Assembly: GCA_913062815.1 (NCBI GenBank)
Contig: CAJXWZ010000009.1
Location: 62,001 to 126,000, forward strand
Source of the DNA: an uncultured Colwellia sp.
Lineage (GTDB): Bacteria > Pseudomonadota > Gammaproteobacteria > Enterobacterales > Alteromonadaceae
Length of the DNA stretch: 64,000 bases
Direction of reading: 5' to 3'
Position numbers and translations under genes: made by a program
In this document: positions 57,686 to 64,000 of the stretch, piece after piece
Numbering within the stretch: position 1 is the first letter of the stretch
Layout of the letters: each line of letters opens with the position of its first letter
Notes under the pieces: model-generated
Database searches by the model: none
Seen by the model: only the letters and a program-made list of their open reading frames with translations
Told to the model about the DNA's origin: nothing

Positions 57686-59875
57686 TTATTGAACGATATA
57701 TAGATTATTCTCTCTGTCGACATCGCCGGTCATCCGATCAGCATCAAGCACAATACAACGAATATTCACTTCTCTTTCAAAATTCCATACCAATTTTATT
57801 GGGTTAGACTGCAGTAACCATAACTTTTCCGGCCATGTTTTTAGTAAACTAGTACCATCGTTAAGTATAACTTTAACAACAATAGGGGCAGGAATACCGC
57901 CTAAATTACTTAGCTGTAGCCGGATACCTGTTTGAAGATGTTGCTTGGCTACTAACCGCTTATCCTTTTGGTCTAATAGACAATTTTCCCAGTTAAATGA
58001 TGACAATTCATTATCATCACTGGTGTAACTATATTGATCTTGTTTATCTGGGTTTATGCCTTCAAAACTAGTCGCTAATGGTTTTGCTTTAGTGGGATCA
58101 ATAACTTTAAATTGCGCTAAAACAGTATTATTAGTGTCATCATCACCGATAGCTATAGCTGAAAGGCTATTTTTCTTGCTTGGCAATAACTCAATATGAT
58201 CAATAGCCAAATCGACATGTTTATTGGTTTCAAACCAGTGGTACCAAAACCATTGCAGTTCCTTACCCGTTTGACTGGAGACAAAATTAGTAAAATCTTT
58301 AAAATATGCCCTTTTTCCCTGCCAAGTAGTATTAAAATCAGCTAACACTTGATGAAACTGATTGTCATCTAACAAGGATTGATTAAGCACATTAAAAGCG
58401 ACGGCTGGTACATGATAATGACTATCTAATTTATTACTAACCTCATCGGCGAATTGATAAGGCGGTGAATAATTATCTTTTTTGCTTGCCTCAAAAACGC
58501 GAAAGGGTTTGCCATAAAAGCTTTGAAAGTTAGGATTCCATGCTTGTTCAACAAGGTAACTCAAATAACTGGTTATACCTTCATCAAAAAAACCTTGCAA
58601 TCTCTCGTCGGTATTTACCTTCATAGGAAAATAACTATGAGCAACTTCATGGATTATGCCGCCAATCACATCATATTTTTCGGTGCGAGAATAGTCGGCT
58701 TGTTTATCATTTATCTTGTTATCGGGTCCGCGAAAACCAACAAATTTAATGCCTGGATATTCCATGCTAATACCTGATAAGTTGATAATGCTCAGGGTTT
58801 CAAAAGGAAATTCGCCTAGGGTATTCGATAAATACTGCACAGAATGACGCGTAGCAGCTAAGGCATAATGAGACCATAACCAACGACCATTATCGGGGAA
58901 AACAACATTTAGCCGAATAGGTTTTCCTTTAATAACCAGTTTTTGCGACTGCCATAATAAGTTATTGCCTGTAGCGAAACTAAAATCTCTGACATTATTG
59001 GCGCTAAATTGCCATATTTTATCAACTGACTTGTCGTTTTGCTTCATCGAAGGATAAGTTACAGCCGTGGCTGTAGTAATAAAAGTAGGCTCTTCGGCTA
59101 AGTTTAGCCATTGTTCATATTGTGCTGTAGATAGTACTGCTTTCGGGTTTTGTAATTGCCCGGTTGCCATCACTAAATAATCACTCGGAAGGCTAAGCGT
59201 TACCTGATAATCTGCTAATTCAAGGCTAAATTCGGCTTCGCCAAGAAAAGGCGTCAATGACCACTTAATTGCTGAGGTATAAGCCACTGCTCGAGGAAAC
59301 CACTGGGCAACCCCTAAGAGCATTTTATCCTTTTCGAAGAGTTCATAACCACTACGTGGACGCATAGTATGGGTGCGATTAACTAAAGTTAAGTCCCATT
59401 CAAAAGTAAATTCCTGCTGACTATGGGCCTTGATTTCATTAGCTGGCTCAATAGAAAAAAAAGTATCATGCCAGTTCACTTTTAACGGCTTACCCGATTT
59501 ATCAAATACTTTTAAATAATTTGTCCCGGCTGTAACTAAGTCATCCTTGGTTAGCGCTGACTTATTAAGTTTAATGCTTTTACTTTGCGCTTTAAACCTT
59601 TGCTGAGGCAGCTCAAACCACAGCTTAGTTAATGAATCAGGAGAATTATTATAATAAGTAACCTTGGCACTGGCTGTTAAATATTTTTTACTTGGCTGCA
59701 AGTGAGCGGTTATTTTATAGGTTAGTTTTTGTTGCCAGTAATGCTCTCCTGGCTGACCTTTATCATTACCTAAGGTCAAATTTATATGGGCATCATGTTT
59801 TTTATCAATGCCAGCAAAGAGATCAAAGGTAATAACTAACAAAAACAGCGCAAAACAAAGTGATTTATTAAGCAT
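57686..59875 (-). CDS. M1-family metallopeptidase
   Basis: 729-aa exported zinc peptidase. A signal peptide (about 1-22) precedes the beta-sandwich domain and the catalytic domain with HEVAH at 409-413 and the third ligand Glu432 (FFDEGITSYL), the exact HEXXH-X18-E spacing of M1. A GISMEYPGIKFVGFRG segment takes the place of the usual GAMEN exopeptidase motif, so aminopeptidase specificity may differ. The ATG overlaps the LuxR-type gene stop by 8 bp, so the two are co-transcribed. Probable role is peptide trimming in the periplasm or outside the cell. Confidence 0.9.
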   Translation of the reverse strand: MLNKSLCFALFLLVITFDLFAGIDKKHDAHINLTLGNDKGQPGEHYWQQKLTYKITAHLQPSKKYLTASAKVTYYNNSPDSLTKLWFELPQQRFKAQSKSIKLNKSALTKDDLVTAGTNYLKVFDKSGKPLKVNWHDTFFSIEPANEIKAHSQQEFTFEWDLTLVNRTHTMRPRSGYELFEKDKMLLGVAQWFPRAVAYTSAIKWSLTPFLGEAEFSLELADYQVTLSLPSDYLVMATGQLQNPKAVLSTAQYEQWLNLAEEPTFITTATAVTYPSMKQNDKSVDKIWQFSANNVRDFSFATGNNLLWQSQKLVIKGKPIRLNVVFPDNGRWLWSHYALAATRHSVQYLSNTLGEFPFETLSIINLSGISMEYPGIKFVGFRGPDNKINDKQADYSRTEKYDVIGGIIHEVAHSYFPMKVNTDERLQGFFDEGITSYLSYLVEQAWNPNFQSFYGKPFRVFEASKKDNYSPPYQFADEVSNKLDSHYHVPAVAFNVLNQSLLDDNQFHQVLADFNTTWQGKRAYFKDFTNFVSSQTGKELQWFWYHWFETNKHVDLAIDHIELLPSKKNSLSAIAIGDDDTNNTVLAQFKVIDPTKAKPLATSFEGINPDKQDQYSYTSDDNELSSFNWENCLLDQKDKRLVAKQHLQTGIRLQLSNLGGIPAPIVVKVILNDGTSLLKTWPEKLWLLQSNPIKLVWNFEREVNIRCIVLDADRMTGDVDRENNLYIVQ

Positions 59876-60725
59876 TTAACCTCACTCTTCGAGCTAGCCG
59901 TTTATCATTTTCAATTTTTAAAAATAATGGATCTTCGAGCACGGGCGGTTCAGTAACCGCCAATAAATCAATAAACAAGGCCAATAACTCCGGTTGTGAG
60001 CCAATACTCAATTTCATGTAAATATTTTTTCGGTGCATCTTAATTGTTTCAATGCCTAAAGCCATTTTTTGAGCCATAGATTTTACCGAATAGCCCTGCA
60101 ACATCAGCAATACTACTTCATGCTCTCTTGGTGTACACACTTTAGTGGCAAATTTTCGATGAAACTCTTCGATATAATTATGCTCTACGCAAATACCAGC
60201 ATCAGCAACATTAGTTTGCTGATGCTGAATCACTAAACGTTCAACCACCGAAAATATTTCAGTAAACTGCTGTAATCTCGTTTCTAAAAATAGTGGAGAA
60301 CCAGCAAAGTTTGCCATTTCGATATGAATAAAGCCGCCATCGTCAGGTAATTGTATTAAATAACCTATTTCGTCAATTATTTTTAAGTACCGAAAGTAGC
60401 TATTGTAATAAGACTCAAATTGAGAGTAATCAATGGGAGAAATATCACTTAACCGAAAAAAACCCTTTTTCCCGTTATCCATACCCATACGATAAAAAGG
60501 ATCTAACACATGGGCAGAATTTAAGTACTTTTCAAAATCATCACCTTTAATTATATTTTTTTGTAAAAGTAATTTCGGTTGATGACTCAGACTAAAGTGT
60601 AAAATGACCATTTCATCAAAATCAGTAATTTGCTTAAGAAAATCTGATAGCAATGCATAGAATGACGGTTTACCAACGGCCAAAGACACATCCACTAAAC
60701 GACTACTCCACGATGACAATTCCAT
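59868..60725 (-). CDS. LuxR-type transcriptional regulator
   Basis: About 285-aa regulator with an N-terminal sensor domain of no recognised type and a C-terminal LuxR helix-turn-helix (VCTPREHEVVLLMLQGYSVKSMAQKMALGIETIKMHRKNIYMKL). I chose ATG 60725 with AGAGG upstream; a longer frame to 60863 would overlap the ureohydrolase gene by 128 bp. It lies 10 bp after the ureohydrolase gene and just before the M1 peptidase. The four TATCG-N7-CGATA dyads nearby have LuxR-like length and symmetry and are its likely targets. The ligand could be a guanidino compound or a polyamine. Confidence 0.88.
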   Translation of the reverse strand: MELSSWSSRLVDVSLAVGKPSFYALLSDFLKQITDFDEMVILHFSLSHQPKLLLQKNIIKGDDFEKYLNSAHVLDPFYRMGMDNGKKGFFRLSDISPIDYSQFESYYNSYFRYLKIIDEIGYLIQLPDDGGFIHIEMANFAGSPLFLETRLQQFTEIFSVVERLVIQHQQTNVADAGICVEHNYIEEFHRKFATKVCTPREHEVVLLMLQGYSVKSMAQKMALGIETIKMHRKNIYMKLSIGSQPELLALFIDLLAVTEPPVLEDPLFLKIENDKRLARRVRLNA

Positions 60726-60735
60726 ATTTACCTCT

Positions 60736-61689
60736 TTATTTACGATATTCAACATCGGGTAAAACACATAACATCTCAAAAAGCAGATTACTCGCCAGTA
60801 AAGCCGTATTACCTGTCGTATCGTAAGGAGGAGAGACTTCAACCAAATCGCCGCCAATAACATTTAGTCCTTTACAGCCCCTGATTATTTCGAGCCCTTG
60901 TGGTACGGTCAAACCACCAATTTCAACGGTGCCGGTACCAGGGGCATAGGCGGGATCTAAACCATCAATATCAAAAGAGATATAAACTGGATGCTCACCT
61001 ATCTGCGCTCTTACCTCATCCATTAAGCTATTCAAAGATTTATACCAACACTCTTCTGCAGTTACCACTCTAAAGCCCTGCTCTCTAGGCCAATCAAAAT
61101 CTTCTGCTGAATAACCTGTACCTCTAAGCCCTATTTGTACCACTTTATCTGCTTCAATCAAGCCTTCTTCCAATGCGCGCCTAAAAGGTGTGCCATGGGC
61201 TATTTTTTCACCAAACATATGATCATTAACATCGGCATGTGCATCAACATGTACAACAGCTATCTTGCCATATTTTTTTCGCAGCGATCTTAAAATAGGC
61301 AATACGATAGTATGATCTCCGCCCATAGTTAAGGGCGTAATATCACAACTTAATAACTGGTCATAATGTGACTCTATTATCTCCATGCTGCTATTTAAGT
61401 TAAAGGTATTAATCGCCACATCACCTAAGTCGGCGATTTGTAAGGTATCAAATGGTGCGGCACGCGTGGCCATATTATAAGGTCGTAACATGCGCGACTC
61501 ATCACGAATTTGTCTTGGCGCTAATCGTGCGCCCGGTCTATTGGATGTCCCAATATCAAAGGGTATACCAATAAAACCGACATCGATATCTTCTGTTATT
61601 TCCCCCGTTGGTAAACGCATAAAAGTTGCTGGACCACCAAATCGAGGCATCTCATTTCCGCTTAACGGTTGATTTAATTCTTTAGTCAT
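60736..61689 (-). CDS. ureohydrolase, guanidinobutyrase/agmatinase type
   Basis: Mn-dependent ureohydrolase (317 aa) releasing urea from a guanidino compound. The metal motifs are GGDHTIVLP, HVDAHADVND and SFDIDGLDPAYAPGTGT. The N-terminus LNQPLSGNEMPRFGGPATFMRLP and VDAHADVNDHMFGEKIAHGTPFRRA closely resemble Pseudomonas GbuA (4-guanidinobutyrase), better than E. coli agmatinase. Just downstream of an aldehyde dehydrogenase (12 bp), it suggests guanidinobutyraldehyde to guanidinobutyrate to GABA plus urea. Guanidinopropionate or agmatine remain possible. Confidence 0.9.
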   Translation of the reverse strand: MTKELNQPLSGNEMPRFGGPATFMRLPTGEITEDIDVGFIGIPFDIGTSNRPGARLAPRQIRDESRMLRPYNMATRAAPFDTLQIADLGDVAINTFNLNSSMEIIESHYDQLLSCDITPLTMGGDHTIVLPILRSLRKKYGKIAVVHVDAHADVNDHMFGEKIAHGTPFRRALEEGLIEADKVVQIGLRGTGYSAEDFDWPREQGFRVVTAEECWYKSLNSLMDEVRAQIGEHPVYISFDIDGLDPAYAPGTGTVEIGGLTVPQGLEIIRGCKGLNVIGGDLVEVSPPYDTTGNTALLASNLLFEMLCVLPDVEYRK

Positions 61690-61701
61690 TTTATTTCCTA
61701 T

Positions 61702-63141
61702 TTATGCGTTTACTATCGATTTAATTTCTAGAAATTCATTTATTCCTTCAACGCCAAGCTCACGACCATTACCCGATTGTTTATAACCTCCAAAAGGAGC
61801 GGCATTGTGCCACTGAGCATCATTAATAAAAATAAGCCCTGCGCGTAATTGTCTGGCAATGTTTTGTGACTGAGAAGGCTCATCAGCCCATACTCTGGCA
61901 GACAAGCCATAAACAGAATCATTGGCAATACTTATTGCTTGTTGTTCATTTTCATACGCAATAATACATAAGACGGGGCCAAATATTTCTTCTTGTGCAA
62001 TGCGCATCCCATTGCTAACTTGGGAAAAAATTGTTGGTTTAATATAATAACCCGGTAATTTTTCGTCTGTAGGGGTGTGACCACCAGTAATCAGCTTTGC
62101 GCCTTCGGCCAGTCCTATCGAAATATAATCATTAATTTTGTTAAATTGTGCTTCATTTATCACCGGACCGATAAAGGTATCAGGTAAGTCTGGTGCACCA
62201 AGCGTTAGCGTTTTTGCATGATCTGCGGCAATTGCGCATGCTTCTTCATATTGACTCTTATGCACTAACATCCGAGTTAAGGCCACACAGGTTTGACCCG
62301 AGTTACACATAACATCTTCAACACCTAAGATAACGGCCTCGGCTAAATTTTTACTCGGCGTGATAACAAATGCTGACTTGCCGCCTAATTCTAAATTGAC
62401 TCTTTTGACATTGGTTGCAGCGGCATTTTGTATTATCTTACCCACCTGCGTTGAACCGGTAAAAGAAATGCAATCTACCTCCGCGTGAGCCGATAACAAG
62501 CTACCCACTTCAGAACCAGTGCCTATCACTAAGTTAAATACACCTGAGGGTAACTCAGCTGCTGCTATTGCTTGTGCCAGTATTATTGCCGTTTGCGGGG
62601 TAATTTCTGAGGGTTTAACCACTAGAGTACAACCCGCCACTAGCGCAGGAGCAATTTTAGCAATCAGTTGATGTAAGGGGTAATTCCATGGTGTTATTAA
62701 AGCGCAAACACCAATGGCTTCTTTTCGTAGACTTAAGTTTTCATCGATGACTTGCTCATGACCGTCGTATAAATCAGCTAAAATTCTTGCATATTGAACA
62801 TGATCTTCAAAGGCTGAAATTGGTTCATCAACCTGCACTATCTCAGTAAACGCTCTTGGACAACCTAACTCTTCGACAATAGCGTCGATAAATAAGTTTC
62901 GATGAGCATGCAATTGCTTCACTATATTAGCTATATAGTGAGCTCTTTCAGCAAAACCAAGTTCACTCCACTGAGTAAATGCGCTTCTGGCAGCTGAAAC
63001 CGCTTTATTAGCCAGTTCCTTGTCAGCAAGTTTCACTATTGCATAGGCTTTTTCATTTGCAGGGTTGTGCAAAACAATTTCTTGCTCGGAGTCACTCGAG
63101 AGCCAAGTACCCGCCACATAGTGCTTATTGATGATTTTCAT
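61702..63141 (-). CDS. aldehyde dehydrogenase (guanidinobutyraldehyde/betaine-type)
   Basis: NAD(P)-dependent aldehyde dehydrogenase (about 479 aa). Motifs are ITPWNYPLHQLIAKIAPALVAGC, FTGSTQVGK, LELGGKSAFVI, the catalytic cysteine in CNSGQTCVALTRMLV, and PFGGYKQSGNGRELGVEGINEFLE at the end. ATG 63141 is chosen; GTG 63153 adds four residues. It is the first gene of the run ALDH-ureohydrolase-LuxR-M1 peptidase and is divergent from a TonB receptor, with two TATCG-N7-CGATA dyads between. The substrate is inferred from the ureohydrolase; other omega-aldehydes are possible. Confidence 0.9.
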   Translation of the reverse strand: MKIINKHYVAGTWLSSDSEQEIVLHNPANEKAYAIVKLADKELANKAVSAARSAFTQWSELGFAERAHYIANIVKQLHAHRNLFIDAIVEELGCPRAFTEIVQVDEPISAFEDHVQYARILADLYDGHEQVIDENLSLRKEAIGVCALITPWNYPLHQLIAKIAPALVAGCTLVVKPSEITPQTAIILAQAIAAAELPSGVFNLVIGTGSEVGSLLSAHAEVDCISFTGSTQVGKIIQNAAATNVKRVNLELGGKSAFVITPSKNLAEAVILGVEDVMCNSGQTCVALTRMLVHKSQYEEACAIAADHAKTLTLGAPDLPDTFIGPVINEAQFNKINDYISIGLAEGAKLITGGHTPTDEKLPGYYIKPTIFSQVSNGMRIAQEEIFGPVLCIIAYENEQQAISIANDSVYGLSARVWADEPSQSQNIARQLRAGLIFINDAQWHNAAPFGGYKQSGNGRELGVEGINEFLEIKSIVNA

Positions 63142-63214
63142 GGTTAAAATCACTCGTCTATTTAATAATTAAACAGACTGTAACAAGTTTAAAAAACCAT
63201 CTCACGGCAGAACA

Positions 63215-63231
63215 TATCGCCTAGAGCGATA
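63215..63231. promoter_or_regulatory. TATCG-N7-CGATA dyad upstream of ALDH
   Basis: TATCG-CCTAGAG-CGATA, with a sixth base pair inside each arm (TATCGC / GCGATA). It lies 74 bp upstream of the aldehyde dehydrogenase start. Confidence 0.72.
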
Positions 63232-63332
63232 GGTTTAATCTATATTCTATTTCGTCTATAAAATAATAGAAAAACTTCTATCCATTAATTCGCCGTTCAA
63301 TTTCTGTTAATGATACTATCATCCGGTCAACC

Positions 63333-63349
63333 TATCGCTTTAACCGATA
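63333..63349. promoter_or_regulatory. TATCG-N7-CGATA dyad upstream of TonB receptor 3
   Basis: TATCG-CTTTAAC-CGATA, 121 bp upstream of the receptor start, in the same 329-bp divergent gap as the copy at 63215. No other feature recognised in the gap. Confidence 0.72.
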
Positions 63350-63469
63350 CAATTTAATTTTACCTAGAAGCCGTGCTGGTTAATTCTACAGGCATCATAT
63401 TGCATTAAGGTCAACACAATAACTTTTCTGCATCATGCTGTTTATACTTATTATAAAAAAGGGGTTAAC

Positions 63470-64000
63470 ATGACACAATTTAAACTAAATAAAGTAGCAA
63501 TACTTATATCTGCTGCTTTATGCGCTAACATAGCTATTGGTGCAGAAGAAGACGTAGAGCAGAAAAAAGCACTTGATGAAATTGAAGTTATTGAGGTCAC
63601 TGCATCAGGAAGATTAGGCTTAGCCAGTGAAGTTCCTATGAATGTAACTGCTATGGGTGGTGACGAGCTTCGTAGCAAAGGTATTACCGACATGAAAAGC
63701 TTAATTGCTGACAGTGTGGTAATCAATGCTCCACAAAACAGCGCCCGTGTAGGTGAGTCGGTAACCGTTCGTGGCCTTAATGTTTCATCCGTTCGAGCCA
63801 CTAATTTAACATCATTTGAGCGTTCAACAATTGCTTATTATTTAGATGCTACTTCATTGCCTCGAATGACCTATCGTTTAAAAGATATTGACCGCTTAGA
63901 AACTCTTCTAGGCCCACAAGGTACATTATATGGTGGTGGCAGTTTAGGCGGCACCGTTCGCTATATTACTAAAAAACCAGATATAGAAGAATTTAGTTTC
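63470..64000 (+). CDS. TonB-dependent receptor, 3' end beyond window
   Basis: Open from ATG 63470 (AAGGGG upstream) to the window end, 177 codons. A signal peptide (about 1-24, ending AIGA) is followed by IEVIEVTASGRLGLASEVPMNVTAMGGDELRSKGITDM, the TonB-box/plug start, and GLNVSSVRATNL, IDRLETLLGPQGTLYGGGSLGGTVRYITKKP, the plug end. It is of the classical TonB receptor kind, not the Oar kind. Divergent from the ALDH-ureohydrolase run, it may import a guanidino compound or peptide carrying it. Confidence 0.92.
   Translation, partial: MTQFKLNKVAILISAALCANIAIGAEEDVEQKKALDEIEVIEVTASGRLGLASEVPMNVTAMGGDELRSKGITDMKSLIADSVVINAPQNSARVGESVTVRGLNVSSVRATNLTSFERSTIAYYLDATSLPRMTYRLKDIDRLETLLGPQGTLYGGGSLGGTVRYITKKPDIEEFSF

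Overview
The window is an AT-rich stretch of a marine gammaproteobacterial chromosome, most likely from Alteromonadales close to Colwellia or Thalassotalea. The assignment rests on the Colwellia-like protein set (RcsF, TrmO, MetG, Oar-type TonB receptors, a GlyGly-CTERM secreted nuclease) and on the many TonB-dependent receptors. It is inferred from sequence only; no search was run.

Layout. (1) 1-6851: housekeeping genes (metG lacking its first residues, rcsF, trmO, a peroxiredoxin-like gene, a FemAB/GNAT-like gene, a DUF938 methyltransferase, yqfB). (2) 7050-16110: two secreted endonuclease I proteins flanking an Oar-like TonB-dependent receptor. (3) 16698-29948: deoxynucleoside catabolism (dead cdd remnant, deoA, deoB, S1/P1 nuclease, nupC, class II fba, ALDH16-type aldehyde dehydrogenase, deoC, acs) and a RutR-like TetR regulator. 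(4) 30013-46037: pyrimidine base catabolism (mmsA, omega-aminotransferase, LysR, a second RutR-like regulator, an N-carbamoyl-beta-amino-acid hydrolase, an F420-dependent LLM oxidoreductase, npdG, cofE, cofC, cofD, cofH, cofG, dihydropyrimidinase, an NCS1 permease). (5) 46174-54847: a nonsense-broken and an intact periplasmic binding protein, a second Oar-like receptor, remnants of an EEP-family nuclease and of a phosphatase, deoD, a third RutR-like regulator, an IS3 remnant and an unknown secreted protein. (6) 55418-64000: a secreted C39-like multidomain protein, an M1 peptidase, a LuxR-type regulator, a guanidinobutyrase-like ureohydrolase, an aldehyde dehydrogenase and the start of a third TonB receptor.

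How it fits together. Regions 2-5 read as one island for feeding on extracellular DNA. Secreted nucleases cut DNA and Oar-like receptors are candidates for outer-membrane uptake. NupC imports nucleosides, and DeoA/DeoD release bases and deoxyribose-1-phosphate. DeoB and DeoC give glyceraldehyde-3-phosphate and acetaldehyde. ALDH16 and Acs take acetaldehyde to acetyl-CoA, and a class II aldolase can return triose to hexose. Uracil and thymine would be reduced by an F420-dependent LLM enzyme in place of the usual dihydropyrimidine dehydrogenase, opened by dihydropyrimidinase, decarbamoylated, transaminated and oxidised by MmsA to acetyl-CoA or propionyl-CoA. The full F420 pathway (CofG, H, D, C, E) and the F420 reductase are encoded in the same operon.

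Regulation visible in the sequence. A palindrome TGACC-N4-GGTCA, the same as the E. coli RutR box, recurs upstream of the nucleases, receptor, deoA, deoC/acs, the cof operon and the permease. A related but distinct dyad (arm AAAACCTGTCA) sits at deoD/tetR, at the second receptor and at the dead nuclease gene. A third motif, TATCG-N7-CGATA, occurs four times in region 6 beside a LuxR-type regulator.
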